A DNA stretch of 64,000 nucleotides from Meridianimarinicoccus roseus (GCF_003172915.1 NZ_QGKU01000003.1:124001-188000); one strand, 5' to 3'. Shown: positions 8,084 to 17,682, counted from the stretch's first letter. The notes: generated from the sequence alone by a model not told the origin. Numbers and translations: made by a program.

Positions 8084-9500
8084 TCGCAAGGGAACCGTGC
8101 TGATCTATTCGATCCACCGCACCGAACCATGGTTCCGTCACCTTGGCCAAAACATGGGGTTCGACCGCAGCTTCACGGTGTCGGACCTGCCCGGCGAGGG
8201 CGATTTCTGCGTGGTGGACGACTTCAAGGCGCATCAGGCCGCGTTCTACAGGGCCAGCGCCACCGCTTCGGATCTGCTTGACGAGGACGACCTCGCCGAG
8301 ATCCGAGCCCGCTGCAGGGTGCTGCGGTTCCTCAGCGTGCGCCGCGCAGCGGCCATGACGCTTGCGATGGCAGAAGCCTTTCAGTCAGTACTGGATCGGA
8401 CGCGGCCGGATGTCATCGTCAGTTTCCCTATAGACCGATATGTTTCGGATGTTCTTTCGATCATCGCCCGGCGCCGTGGCATCCCGTTCTACGAACTGAC
8501 CGTGTCGGCGATCCCGGATATGTCGATGTTGATGCAGAAGGGCGTCCTGTGCAGGCACGGACCCGAACCCGACCCGGCAGAGGTCGACCGGCACGTGCAG
8601 GCGCTGGCAACGCCTCTCTTCACTCCTTCCTACGTACAGGGGGTCGCCAACTTCAACCAATTGCGATTCCTGAAGGTGTTCGGCTATTTCCGGCTGCGGG
8701 GCTTCGTTTTCTGGCTGATCTCGCTTTGGAAGGGGGACCGGCTGAACCTGCACTATCTCGATGCGCAAAGCTTTCTCGGACACAAGCCGACGCTGTCGGA
8801 TCGCGTGATCACCCGGATGGTCGACTACGGCTGGCGCGAAAAGATCGACGCCTTCCCGAAGAAGCGCCGGGTCCTGTTCGGGCTTCAGCTGTTCCCGGAA
8901 GCCTCGATCGACTACTGGATCCACGATCTTGAATTGATTGAACACGAGGATCTGGTGGTCGAGGCCGCCGAGGCGTTTTCCGCGGCGGGCTACACCGTTC
9001 TGGTGAAAGACCACCCTCTGCAATTCGGGTTCCGGCAGACCGGCCTGATCCGCCGCCTTCTGGCGTTGCCGAACGTGGTGTTCCTGCCCTACGAGGTCAG
9101 CGGCATGGAAGCGCTTAGCCTGTGCGGCGTGAACTTCACCTGCACCGGCACGCTGGGGCTTCAGGCGGCGCTGGCAGGTGCGAAATCTGTCACCACGCGC
9201 AATTACTACACTACGGACGACGACTTCATCCTGCTGGAGAACCGCGCTCAGGTGCCTCGCCTGCCCGAGCTTGTGGAAGCGTTTCCCGAGGTCGAAGATC
9301 TGCCTTCGCGCCAGCGGCGGATCGTGGCCAACCTGCTCCGCGGCAGCTTTCCGTGCGACTTCTTCTCGTTCAAGGGGTTCGATCCCTCCAATCCGTCCGA
9401 AGGGGCCACGGCGCTTGGGCGAATTCTGGGACGCGAGGTCGCCAGCCTGAAGGAAATCAAGGCCGCCACGCTGAAACAGCGCCTTGATGATGCAGGTTGA
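8073..9500 (+). CDS. KpsS/KpsC-like capsule polysaccharide biosynthesis protein (putative glycosyltransferase)
   Basis: 475 residues, soluble. The middle resembles GT-B proteins: LFGLQLFPEASIDYW, then TVLVKDHPLQFG and the donor-site-like FTCTGTLGLQAALAGAKSV, where a Gly-Thr/Ser loop followed by G-A/V is typical of capsule biosynthesis (KpsS/KpsC) and CDP/CMP-sugar using transferases. The VKxHP element is characteristic of that superfamily. It could add a CMP-activated sugar such as Kdo or the nonulosonate made here; this is inference. The ATG overlaps the flippase end by 11 bases. I do not recognise a closer named family. Confidence 0.62.
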   Translation: MSDDRKGTVLIYSIHRTEPWFRHLGQNMGFDRSFTVSDLPGEGDFCVVDDFKAHQAAFYRASATASDLLDEDDLAEIRARCRVLRFLSVRRAAAMTLAMAEAFQSVLDRTRPDVIVSFPIDRYVSDVLSIIARRRGIPFYELTVSAIPDMSMLMQKGVLCRHGPEPDPAEVDRHVQALATPLFTPSYVQGVANFNQLRFLKVFGYFRLRGFVFWLISLWKGDRLNLHYLDAQSFLGHKPTLSDRVITRMVDYGWREKIDAFPKKRRVLFGLQLFPEASIDYWIHDLELIEHEDLVVEAAEAFSAAGYTVLVKDHPLQFGFRQTGLIRRLLALPNVVFLPYEVSGMEALSLCGVNFTCTGTLGLQAALAGAKSVTTRNYYTTDDDFILLENRAQVPRLPELVEAFPEVEDLPSRQRRIVANLLRGSFPCDFFSFKGFDPSNPSEGATALGRILGREVASLKEIKAATLKQRLDDAG

Positions 9501-9545
9501 TCGGTGCTACCCACAAATCAAACCGCATAGCTTGATGGAGGTGGC

Positions 9546-10652
9546 ATGAGTTCCTTGGACTTCGACGTTCTGGACAAGCCCTCGACCGTGACCCGCTTCG
9601 ATCCCGCGCTGAAATGGTCGCGCGATCTTGTCGATTACAAGGCGCACCCGGCCTACGCCGCGTTTGTCGGGTCTGCCGGTGTCGGGCTCCGCGCCAAGGC
9701 CGCGCTGCAGTTCGTGCGCGGGATGCTGCCCCTCATGGTAAAACGGATCACCCGCTATTCCATGATCCCTGTTGAAACCCGCAAGCCGCGTTCGGTCGGG
9801 GAATGTCTGAAGCTGGCCGGAACCGCTGGCCGGAACGCGCTGGGGTTGCACAGCGGTGAGCGACTTGCGCGCCCCCGCACCGAGGTGTTCGAAACGCTTG
9901 ACCGTGACGGCGTGTGCGTGGTGCAGGTCCGCGAGGACCTTTTCGCCGAGATCGAGATGCTGGCACGGCCGCATTTCGCACGCTTGGAAGACCGCCGCGC
10001 GAAGACTGCCGGTGACGACCGGGCCTTCGAAGAATCGCGCAGCAATGTAGACGCGCGCGAGCACGGCCAGCAGCTCTACGACGCGATCAACGACATTCTG
10101 GAGAAATCGGGCATCCTCGATGCGACCAGCCAGTACTTGGGCCGGGATGCGCGACTGATCGACGTGAACCCGCAGATCAACGATCCGAGCGACAGTTTCT
10201 GGCGCAGCATCTTCCCGGACATGAAGGGCATGAAACTGCCGGACTCCGCCTACTTTCACCGCGATGCGTCTGGCGGCGATCTCAAGGCGATCTTCTACAT
10301 GACGGATGTCGGGCCGGAAAACGGTCCATTCTCGTACGTAGTTGGTTCCAACAGGCTGAACATGTCACGCGTCGATGACATGATCGCCGAGGCCAACGAT
10401 CACAACGGTCTGTCCGGCACCGGACCGGATGCGCGCCGTCGCTTCGCTGCACTGCCGGGCAAGTTGCGACAGAAAGGGTCTTTCGGGAACGATCTGCCCG
10501 ACGACAGCCGCCTTGCCGGAGAGATCCGGAAGGGCACATGGCAGATCACCGCTGGCAAGGGCTCTATCGTTCTGTTCGACACCAAGGGCGTGCATCGCGG
10601 CGGCATGGTGGAAAAGGGCGAACGCTACGTGATTACCACCGTCCTCGGTTGA
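9546..10652 (+). CDS. Phytanoyl-CoA dioxygenase-like Fe(II)/2-oxoglutarate oxygenase
   Basis: 368 residues. The C-terminal two thirds is a double-stranded beta-helix with the metal facial triad His238-x-Asp240 (YFHRDA) and His350 (GVHRGG), plus Arg360 placed to bind 2-oxoglutarate; between them is FSYVVGSNR, the usual PhyH-type segment. It would hydroxylate a substrate with O2 and 2-oxoglutarate. Residues 1-110 have no family I recognise. A ribosome site GGAGGTGGC precedes the ATG. Being inside the glycan operon between a capsule-type transferase and the polymerase, it may oxidise a sugar or lipid-linked intermediate. The substrate is unknown. Confidence 0.7.
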   Translation: MSSLDFDVLDKPSTVTRFDPALKWSRDLVDYKAHPAYAAFVGSAGVGLRAKAALQFVRGMLPLMVKRITRYSMIPVETRKPRSVGECLKLAGTAGRNALGLHSGERLARPRTEVFETLDRDGVCVVQVREDLFAEIEMLARPHFARLEDRRAKTAGDDRAFEESRSNVDAREHGQQLYDAINDILEKSGILDATSQYLGRDARLIDVNPQINDPSDSFWRSIFPDMKGMKLPDSAYFHRDASGGDLKAIFYMTDVGPENGPFSYVVGSNRLNMSRVDDMIAEANDHNGLSGTGPDARRRFAALPGKLRQKGSFGNDLPDDSRLAGEIRKGTWQITAGKGSIVLFDTKGVHRGGMVEKGERYVITTVLG

Positions 10653-10692
10653 CCGGCCGACAGGCCACAGGCGCCAAGGCAGGGAGCGGCCA

Positions 10693-11997
10693 GTGAGGTT
10701 CCATCCAGCCCTTTTCATGCTGATCGTATGGGCTGGTGCCCTTAGCGCATTCCTTTTGCTGCCGTTCCAGCTGACTCACCGCAGCATATCGCTCGAAGGT
10801 GTTTTGCTGCTGATGGCGTTCCTTGCGATGTTCTGCCTCGGCGGGCTGCTGCGCACGGTTAAGGTCCCGCAGCGGCCAGTACAGCACCCGAGCGAGTTGG
10901 ACACGTCGCGGGCCGACTTGGTGCTAAAGGCGGTGTGCCTTATCGCATGTCTGACGATGGGGCTGGAGGTTATCCGGGGTGGGGCTCTAAACCTCGGCTT
11001 CGCCTATTCGAGCCGGTCCGATCAGGCGCAGGCGATGCTGCACGGGGCGCTTTCTGAAAGTTCCTCGATCTTCAAGCTCGGCTTCATCTGCTACCCGGCC
11101 GGCTACGTCTTCCTCGTGCGCGAGTTGCTGCTGAAGTCCAAGCCGGACTGGACCAGCGTCGTGATCTTCGGTGTTCTGCCCGGCGTTTTCGCGGGGCTCG
11201 CAATGGGTGGGCGGGCGCCGCTGTTCAACACCATGGCCTATGGATTTCTCGCCTACCGCGCACGGCCGATCCTTTGGGGCCTGAAGCAACCCGAGCGGGC
11301 TTCGAAACCGCGCAGGATCCATCCGGCGGCCAAGGTACTTGCCGTGATGTTTGGGGTCCTTGCCTTCAACTACTTCATCAACGTCTTCATCATCCGGGCG
11401 GAGGTCGTGGGCGGGGCGGAATGGATGTTGCACATGACCGCAACCCAATGGGGGGTGACCTTCGCAGGGCCGCGCGCGGAGTTGATGATCGACATCCTGG
11501 GGCCGACGACCACCTACCTTGTGTTCGTGTTCACATGGTACCTCATTCAGGGCATCGTGATGTCGAATTCGCTTTTCACGACCTATGAAGGTGGTGCGCT
11601 GATGGGTGTCTATGGAATAGACATCCTGACCGCAGTGATCCGTCGCTTCGACCCAAGCGGCGTGGCGGATGCGTTCAACTACATGCTGGGACTGGATACC
11701 TACGGCTTCCTGCCGTCCGCCTTCGGCACGCTCTATGTCGACTACCTCTATGGAGGACTGTTCGTCGCCTTCGTCTGGGGCTGGCTGGCCACGGTCGTGT
11801 ACCGCAACACGCGGTTGGGGCGTGACGCGCGGTGGTTCCTGTTCGCACCGTTCATTACGCTTGGGATCGTTTTCAGCCTGGTGAACACGCCGATCGGGTT
11901 CAGCAACGGGTTCATCACCCATTTCTGGCTGGTGGTCGCGTTCTTCCTGATCCGGCGCCGCCGGGTTTCGCGCGCTGGCGTAGCGGCCATCGCCTAG
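10693..11997 (+). CDS. O-antigen/exopolysaccharide polymerase (Wzy-like)
   Basis: 434 residues with about 11-12 hydrophobic segments and a larger polar loop around residues 260-345, as in O-antigen ligases and Wzy polymerases. It would join flipped repeat units on the periplasmic side. The start is GTG; an AGGGAGCGG ribosome site lies about 6 bases upstream. The TAG stop shares one base with the GTG of the following acyltransferase gene. Wzy proteins show very low primary conservation, so the call is based on topology, length and the neighbouring flippase. Confidence 0.7.
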   Translation: MRFHPALFMLIVWAGALSAFLLLPFQLTHRSISLEGVLLLMAFLAMFCLGGLLRTVKVPQRPVQHPSELDTSRADLVLKAVCLIACLTMGLEVIRGGALNLGFAYSSRSDQAQAMLHGALSESSSIFKLGFICYPAGYVFLVRELLLKSKPDWTSVVIFGVLPGVFAGLAMGGRAPLFNTMAYGFLAYRARPILWGLKQPERASKPRRIHPAAKVLAVMFGVLAFNYFINVFIIRAEVVGGAEWMLHMTATQWGVTFAGPRAELMIDILGPTTTYLVFVFTWYLIQGIVMSNSLFTTYEGGALMGVYGIDILTAVIRRFDPSGVADAFNYMLGLDTYGFLPSAFGTLYVDYLYGGLFVAFVWGWLATVVYRNTRLGRDARWFLFAPFITLGIVFSLVNTPIGFSNGFITHFWLVVAFFLIRRRRVSRAGVAAIA

Positions 11998-13997
11998 TGT
12001 CCGAACGTCCAAGATACCGGCCCGAGATCGACGGCCTGCGTGCGGTCGCCGTACTGTCGGTCATCGTTTTCCACGCGCATGAAGCCGCTCTGCCCGGCGG
12101 TTTCGCAGGGGTCGACATCTTCTTTGTCATCAGCGGCTACCTTATCACTTCGATACTCCGGCGTGAGATCGCCGATGGCTCCTTTTCGTTGCTCGGCTTC
12201 TACGACCGGCGGGTGCGGCGCATCTTCCCAGCGCTGTTCGTCGTCATCCTCGCCTGCCTGCCCTTCGCCTGGGCGCTGATGACACCGGACCAGTTGCAGG
12301 ACTTTTCACAAAGCATCCTTGCGACCAGCGTGTTTCTGTCCAACGTCTACTTCTATCTGAAATCGGGGTATTTCGAACCCTCCTCGCACCTGCTGCCGCT
12401 TCTGCACACATGGTCGCTCGCGGTGGAGGAACAGTTCTACATCGTCTTTCCTCTGCTGTTCTTCGGACTGATGCGATGGGGGCCGCGCAGCGCCGGGCTC
12501 GTCATCGCGGGGCTTGCGGCATTGTCTTTCGGATTGACGTTGGTCTGGGGGCCAACCGCGCCGACAATGAACTTCTTCCTCCTGCCGACTCGCGGCTGGG
12601 AACTTCTGGCCGGGGCACTGCTTGCCATCGGTCAGCCCGCCGTGGATGCAGCGCTGGGTCGGCATCCCAAAGCGCGGCGCGTGCTCGAACTGGTCGGCGC
12701 GGTTGCGGTTGTGTCCGGTATCTTGTTCGTTGACCAGTCGAGCCTGTTTCCGGGTCCGGCGACCCTGCCAGTGGTGCTCGGGACGGTGTTGCTGATCGGC
12801 TGCACGACCGGGTCGAGCCTTGTCGGCCGGATCCTGGCCAGCGGTCCGGTCGTGGGGATTGGGCTGATCTCCTACAGTGCGTATCTGTGGCACCAGCCCC
12901 TTTTTACCTTCGCACGCTTGGCCTTGGGTAACCTTTCGGCAGCGGCAGTCGTGCTGCTTATCTGCGCGACACTGGGGCTGGCCTACCTCTCATGGCGCTT
13001 TGTCGAACAGCCTTTCCGCAGCCGGACCTGGATGGGCCAGGGCGCAGTGCTTCGTGCCGGGGCGCTGGCGATCGTGGCATTCTCGACGCTGGGTGTACTT
13101 GGCCACGTCTCGAAAGGCGCGCCGTGGCGCTTCGATGCCGACACGCGTGCTCTGGCGGCGACGGCGCAGGCCAGCCCGTTCCGGGATGACTGCCACACCG
13201 ACGGGGCCGAATTCCGCGCGCCGGCGGATGCGTGCGTCTACGGGGACGGTCCCGCGACCTGGGCGGTTTTCGGCGACAGTCACGGGGTCGAACTTGCGCT
13301 GGCTCTGTCCGAGGCGCTTGCCCCATCGGGCGAAAGCGTGCGCCATCTTACCTTCAGCGGCTGCCCGCCAGCGCTTGGATTCAATGTCGCCAATCCCGGC
13401 TGCCATGACTGGGTGGAACTTGCCGTCAGCCAGATGGAAGGGGACCCGGTCCTTCAATCCGTCCTGATCGTGTATCGCCATGCCTTCTACCTGCACGGCG
13501 AACACGGCGCGCTGGCGAGCGACCCCGCCGCGCTGGCCTCGGGTGCGCCTATCTACCTGCGCCAACTGCCCCCGGACGCGGCGCGCACGGCCTACTGGAC
13601 GGGGCTGGAGAAGGTCGTGAGGCGCCTGCAGGCGGCGGGAAAAACGGTCTTTCTGGCAACGGCGGTCCCGGAATTGCCCCTTCCGGTCGAACGGGTGCTT
13701 TATGACAGGCAGCGTCCGATCGCCGACCGGTCCAATGCGACCGGACCGGACCCCGCGTTTCTGAAGGCCCGATATGACGGCGTGAACGCAGGCCTTCGCA
13801 TCATCGCCGCGGCCACCTCGGCGCAGATCGTGCCGCTGGAAGACGCGCTGTGCAGCGGCGGGGCATGCATCGCCACACGGGATGGCGTCTCCTTCTATTT
13901 CGACGACAACCACCTAAGCCTGCCCGGCGCGCGTCATGTAGTGGACGACCTCGTCGCGCGCGGTGTCCTTCCGATCGAGGCCCCGACATCACCATGA
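11997..13997 (+). CDS. Acyltransferase-3 (OafA-type) with C-terminal SGNH domain
   Basis: 666 residues. Residues 1-370 form the acyltransferase-3 membrane domain: RYRPEIDGLRAVAVL at the N terminus, FVISGYLIT, and RRVRRIFPAL are its hallmark elements. Residues about 400-666 form a periplasmic SGNH domain, with FGDSHG carrying the Ser and DDNHLS the Asp/His pair. Such proteins O-acetylate sugars of lipopolysaccharide or capsule. The GTG start overlaps the polymerase stop by one base; the longer upstream frame is a shadow of the polymerase gene. Its stop overlaps the next ATG. The fused architecture matches the SGNH-containing OafA subgroup well. Confidence 0.9.
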   Translation: MSERPRYRPEIDGLRAVAVLSVIVFHAHEAALPGGFAGVDIFFVISGYLITSILRREIADGSFSLLGFYDRRVRRIFPALFVVILACLPFAWALMTPDQLQDFSQSILATSVFLSNVYFYLKSGYFEPSSHLLPLLHTWSLAVEEQFYIVFPLLFFGLMRWGPRSAGLVIAGLAALSFGLTLVWGPTAPTMNFFLLPTRGWELLAGALLAIGQPAVDAALGRHPKARRVLELVGAVAVVSGILFVDQSSLFPGPATLPVVLGTVLLIGCTTGSSLVGRILASGPVVGIGLISYSAYLWHQPLFTFARLALGNLSAAAVVLLICATLGLAYLSWRFVEQPFRSRTWMGQGAVLRAGALAIVAFSTLGVLGHVSKGAPWRFDADTRALAATAQASPFRDDCHTDGAEFRAPADACVYGDGPATWAVFGDSHGVELALALSEALAPSGESVRHLTFSGCPPALGFNVANPGCHDWVELAVSQMEGDPVLQSVLIVYRHAFYLHGEHGALASDPAALASGAPIYLRQLPPDAARTAYWTGLEKVVRRLQAAGKTVFLATAVPELPLPVERVLYDRQRPIADRSNATGPDPAFLKARYDGVNAGLRIIAAATSAQIVPLEDALCSGGACIATRDGVSFYFDDNHLSLPGARHVVDDLVARGVLPIEAPTSP

Positions 13998-14908
13998 CCA
14001 TTCTCGTCACCGGCGCCGCCGGGTTTCTCGGACGGCAACTTGTTCCAGTCCTGCGGCGCGAGGCACGAGTCATCGCGGGTGTTCGCACCGGTACGGCCCC
14101 GGATGCCGACACGCTACCGCTTGGCGACCTGGCCGAAATGCCAGAACTGGGCAGCGCGCTTTCGGATGTGGACTGCGTTGTGCACTGCGCCGCGCGGGCG
14201 CATGTCCTGAACGATACGGAAACCGACCCCCTGCCGGTATTCATGCGGACCAACTGCGAGGCGACTCTGCACCTTGCCCGGCAAGCGGCGGCGGCAGGGG
14301 TGCGTCGCTTCGTGTTCATCTCGTCCATCGGTGTACATGGCAATAGCACAGGCGATGCGCCGTTCCGGGAGACAGACGCGCCGCGACCGCACGCGCCCTA
14401 TGCCGTTTCCAAACTCGCCGCGGAGCAGGGACTCGCCGACGTCGCGCGGCAGACCGGGATGGAACTCGTGGTGATCCGCCCACCGCTGGTGATCGGCCCC
14501 GACCCTGTCGGCAACCTTGGTACGCTGGCGCGCCTGATCGCTCGCGGCTTTCCCCTGCCCTTCGCGTTGGCCACCCGGAACCGGCGTTCCCTCGTTTCCG
14601 GCGAGACGCTGTGCGACCTGATCCGGGTCTGCACCCGCCATCCGGCGGCCCCCGGCCGCCCGCTGCTGGTCGCGGATGAGCCGCCCATGAGCACGCGCGA
14701 CATCCTCGAACGGTTGGCCACCGTGACCGGCCATCGGCTATGTCTTGTTCCGGTTCCGGTGCCGGTGCTTCGGGCCGGCTTGTCACTGGCGGGCAAACGC
14801 GAGATAGGGCATCAACTCTTCGGCGATCTCGAGGTCGACATCGCCGCCACGAAATCACGACTGGAGTGGGCGCCGCGCCGCAACGGCGCGCCCGCGCGCG
14901 AGGACTAA
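13994..14908 (+). CDS. NAD-dependent epimerase/dehydratase (WbpV/GalE-like extended SDR)
   Basis: 304 residues. Rossmann motif TGAAGFLG near the N terminus (residues 7-14), CAARAHV, FISSIGVHG and the catalytic Tyr in YAVSKLAAEQ identify an extended short-chain dehydrogenase acting on nucleotide sugars. The best-known relatives of this compact type beside an initiating sugar transferase are WbpV-like C4 reductases that make UDP-QuiNAc, so that is a plausible role. It does not look like the UDP-GlcNAc 4,6-dehydratase needed for legionaminate. The ATG overlaps the acyltransferase stop. The stop lies 2 bases before the neuB ATG. Confidence 0.8.
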   Translation: MTILVTGAAGFLGRQLVPVLRREARVIAGVRTGTAPDADTLPLGDLAEMPELGSALSDVDCVVHCAARAHVLNDTETDPLPVFMRTNCEATLHLARQAAAAGVRRFVFISSIGVHGNSTGDAPFRETDAPRPHAPYAVSKLAAEQGLADVARQTGMELVVIRPPLVIGPDPVGNLGTLARLIARGFPLPFALATRNRRSLVSGETLCDLIRVCTRHPAAPGRPLLVADEPPMSTRDILERLATVTGHRLCLVPVPVPVLRAGLSLAGKREIGHQLFGDLEVDIAATKSRLEWAPRRNGAPARED

Positions 14909-14910
14909 GA

Positions 14911-15939
14911 ATGCACACCTTCATCATCGCCGAGGCCGGTGTGAACCACAATGGCCAGGATGATCTTGCACTCGCGCTGGTGGACGCGGCCGCCGAGGCC
15001 GGGGCGGATGCAGTGAAATTCCAGACCTTTTCGGCCGAGAAAGTGGTCCAGAAAGGCGCATCCAAGGCGGAATACCAGAAGGCCGCAACCGGAGGCGGCA
15101 GCCAGTTCGACATGCTCAAGAAACTTGAGATGAGCGTGGACCTACACCACCTGTTGTTGCAACGCTGCGCCGAGCACGGCATCGAACTGATGTCCACACC
15201 GTTCGACAACGACGCGGCGGATTTCCTTGTCGGCCTAGGGATGCGACGCATGAAGATCTCGTCTGGTGAGATCACTAACCTGGTGTTCCTGCGGCACCTC
15301 GCTGCCAAGGGCGTGCCGATCATCCTGTCCACTGGGATGGCCACGCTGGACGAAATCGCCGAAGCTGTGGACTGCCTGCGGGCCCATTGGGCTGGGTCGG
15401 GTGACATCGCCGAGAACCTGACCATCCTGCACTGCACCTCCAACTATCCGACCGCGCCGCAAGATGTTCATCTGAATGCGATGCGGACCATCGCCGAAGT
15501 GACCGGCTTGCCGGTCGGCTATTCGGACCACACGGTCGGCATCGCAGTCTGCACTGCCGCCGCGGCGCTTGGTGCGCGAGTGATCGAGAAGCATTTCACG
15601 CTTGATCGCACGATGCCAGGACCGGACCACAAGGCCTCCCTCGAACCGGGGGAGCTGAAGGCGATGGTCGAACAGGTGCGCGTGGTCGAGGCCGCGCTTG
15701 GAAGCGCCGCCAAGGGTCCGACCGCGTCCGAACGCGAAATGCGGGTTCTCGCGCGTCGCTCCGTTTCGGCGGCGTCCGATCTTGCACCCGGCACCGTTCT
15801 GTCGGCCCGCGACCTTGTGATGCTGCGGCCCGCAACCGGCATCGCCCCGCGCGATCACGACGCGCTGCTGGGGCGTGTGCTGAAACGTCCGCTTGCGGCG
15901 GGACAAGCCCTGCAATGGGACGATCTGGAACAGGTATGA
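14911..15939 (+). CDS. neuB: Nonulosonate synthase (NeuB/LegI family)
   Basis: 342 residues. It condenses a six-carbon N-acyl sugar with phosphoenolpyruvate to form a nine-carbon acid. The barrel (1-275) carries AEAGVNHNG, KFQTFSAE, STPFDN, KISSGE, STGMAT, HCTSNYP, GYSDHT and EKHFTLDR, all typical of NeuB. The C-terminal 60 residues are the antifreeze-like SAF domain (ARRSVSAASDLAPGTVL). Position directly before neuC and after the epimerase supports pathway use. Legionaminate and neuraminate synthases cannot be separated by eye, though gene company favours legionaminate. The start is the ATG at 14911 beginning HTFIIAEAG; longer upstream frame is a shadow. Confidence 0.93.
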   Translation: MHTFIIAEAGVNHNGQDDLALALVDAAAEAGADAVKFQTFSAEKVVQKGASKAEYQKAATGGGSQFDMLKKLEMSVDLHHLLLQRCAEHGIELMSTPFDNDAADFLVGLGMRRMKISSGEITNLVFLRHLAAKGVPIILSTGMATLDEIAEAVDCLRAHWAGSGDIAENLTILHCTSNYPTAPQDVHLNAMRTIAEVTGLPVGYSDHTVGIAVCTAAAALGARVIEKHFTLDRTMPGPDHKASLEPGELKAMVEQVRVVEAALGSAAKGPTASEREMRVLARRSVSAASDLAPGTVLSARDLVMLRPATGIAPRDHDALLGRVLKRPLAAGQALQWDDLEQV

Positions 15940-15943
15940 CCGG

Positions 15944-17071
15944 ATGAGGTCTGTCCTATACGTCTCGGGCACGCGCGCTGACTTCGGGCTGATGCGGTCA
16001 AGCCTGCTTCAAATCGATGCGGCGGACGGTTTGTCCGTGAAGGTGCTGGCCACGGGCATGCATCTTGATCCAGCCTATGGCGAGACTTGGCGCGAAATTG
16101 CGGCAAGCGGGCTGGCCATCGCGGAGCGGGTGCCGGTCACGCTGCACCCGGCGACGGGGGCGACCATGGCCCGCGGCATAGGGACGATGATCGGCGGATT
16201 CGTGAACGCGATGACCGCAGACCGGCCCGACATCGTGCTGCTGCTGGGGGACCGCGGCGAAATGCTTGCGGCGGCCATCGCGGCGATCCACCTGAACATT
16301 CCGGTTGCCCATGTGCATGGCGGGGAACGCTCGGGTACGGTGGACGAACCGGTTCGCCACGCGATTTCCAAGCTCTCGCACATCCACTTCACCGCAACGC
16401 ATGAGGCGCGCGATCGGCTTGTCCGGCTGGGCGAGCGTCCCGATTGCGTGCATGTGACCGGTGCGCCGGGCCTCGACGGACTGGCGCGGCATCCCGTGCG
16501 CGCTCGCGGCGAGGTTTTGGCTGAGTTCGGGCTGTCGCCTGTCCGCCCCGTGGCGCTGGTGCTGTTTCACCCAGTGTTACAGCAGTCGGGCGATTCCGCA
16601 GATCAGACGCGCGCTGTGCTGGACGGGCTGTCGCGCGCGAGCTGGCAAGGGGTCGCGCTGATGCCTAACGCAGATGACGGCAGCGACGCGATCCGCGCGG
16701 TATTCGAGGCCTCGGCGTCGGATGATCTGCGTTGCCTCGTACATCTGCCCCGCCCCCGCTTCATCGAGATAATGGCTGTGGCCGACGCAATGGTCGGCAA
16801 TTCCAGCGCAGGCATAATCGAGGCGGCCAGCTTTGGGACGCCGGTGCTGAACCTGGGACCACGGCAGGCCCTGCGTCAGCGCAATGCCAATGTCATCGAC
16901 CTGCCGGAAGACGCGAGCCGCATCGCGGCGGAGTTGCAGCGGCTGGTGACCGCGCCCCGCCCCGCTACCGTGAACGTCTATGGCGACGGCAACGCCGGAA
17001 GACGAATAGCGGAACTGTTGGCGGAGATCGACCTTAACCCCGACCTTTTGAACAAGGTATTGACCTATTGA
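15944..17071 (+). CDS. neuC: UDP-N-acetyl sugar 2-epimerase, hydrolysing (NeuC/LegG family)
   Basis: 375 residues, GT-B-like epimerase fold. N-terminal LYVSGTRADFGLM, the LLGDRGEMLAAA segment, the HGGERSGTVDEPVRHAISK motif and the late GNSSAGIIEAASFGTPVLN motif are diagnostic of the hydrolysing epimerases that release UDP and give ManNAc or its 2,4-diacetamido-6-deoxy equivalent for NeuB/LegI. I took the ATG at 15944, four bases after the neuB stop, over an upstream in-frame start inside neuB. The stop overlaps the next TTG start. Confidence 0.92.
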   Translation: MRSVLYVSGTRADFGLMRSSLLQIDAADGLSVKVLATGMHLDPAYGETWREIAASGLAIAERVPVTLHPATGATMARGIGTMIGGFVNAMTADRPDIVLLLGDRGEMLAAAIAAIHLNIPVAHVHGGERSGTVDEPVRHAISKLSHIHFTATHEARDRLVRLGERPDCVHVTGAPGLDGLARHPVRARGEVLAEFGLSPVRPVALVLFHPVLQQSGDSADQTRAVLDGLSRASWQGVALMPNADDGSDAIRAVFEASASDDLRCLVHLPRPRFIEIMAVADAMVGNSSAGIIEAASFGTPVLNLGPRQALRQRNANVIDLPEDASRIAAELQRLVTAPRPATVNVYGDGNAGRRIAELLAEIDLNPDLLNKVLTY

Positions 17072-17682
17072 CCACGATCCTGATCGGAGCGGGCGGCCAT
17101 GCCAAGGTCGTGTTCGAGGCGCTGCTGGCATCTGGCAATGACCGGGGCGCCATTTCGGTGCGTGCGGACCGCGCCCAGTCATTCATGGGGCTGGAGGTGC
17201 GGGCGCCCGAACTACCGTCCGACATGGACGGCTTGTGGTGCCACGTGGCGATCGGCAACGGCGCCGTCCGGATGCGCCTTCTGGCGTCGGCTGCGGCAGC
17301 CGGGGCGCGGATGCTCAGCGTGATTCATCCCAATGCGGCGGTATCCGAGAGCGCGCAGGTGGGGCCGGGCAGCTTTGTGGCCTGCGGTGCGATCGTAGCA
17401 GCGCAGGCGCGGGTGGGAACCGGGGCGATCATCAATCACGGCGCGATCGTGGACCATGACTGCGAGGTCGCCGATGGCACCCATGTCGCGCCCGCCGCTA
17501 CATTGGGCGGCGGTGTCCGGGTCGGGCGCGACGTGCTGATCGGAGCCAACGCGACGATCCTGCCGCTTCTGGAGATTGGCGACGGGGCGGTCATAGGGGC
17601 AGGGTCGGTCGTCACGAAAGCCGTTCCGCCCGGGGCGTGCTGGATCGGAACCGCCCGTATCGACGAGGAGCATCTCCAATGA
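17068..17682 (+). CDS. NeuD/PglD/LegH-like sugar N- or O-acetyltransferase
   Basis: 204 residues. An N-terminal Rossmann-like part (ILIGAGGHAKVVFEAL) binds the nucleotide sugar, and the C-terminal half is a left-handed beta-helix: INHGAIVDHDCEVADG contains the conserved catalytic His pair, followed by GANATILPLLEIGDG and GAGSVVTKAVPPG. This is the architecture of PglD, NeuD and LegH. In the legionaminate route such an enzyme acetylates the 4-amino group made by the adjacent DegT aminotransferase. The start is TTG overlapping the neuC stop; the stop overlaps the next ATG. Confidence 0.88.
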   Translation: MTTILIGAGGHAKVVFEALLASGNDRGAISVRADRAQSFMGLEVRAPELPSDMDGLWCHVAIGNGAVRMRLLASAAAAGARMLSVIHPNAAVSESAQVGPGSFVACGAIVAAQARVGTGAIINHGAIVDHDCEVADGTHVAPAATLGGGVRVGRDVLIGANATILPLLEIGDGAVIGAGSVVTKAVPPGACWIGTARIDEEHLQ

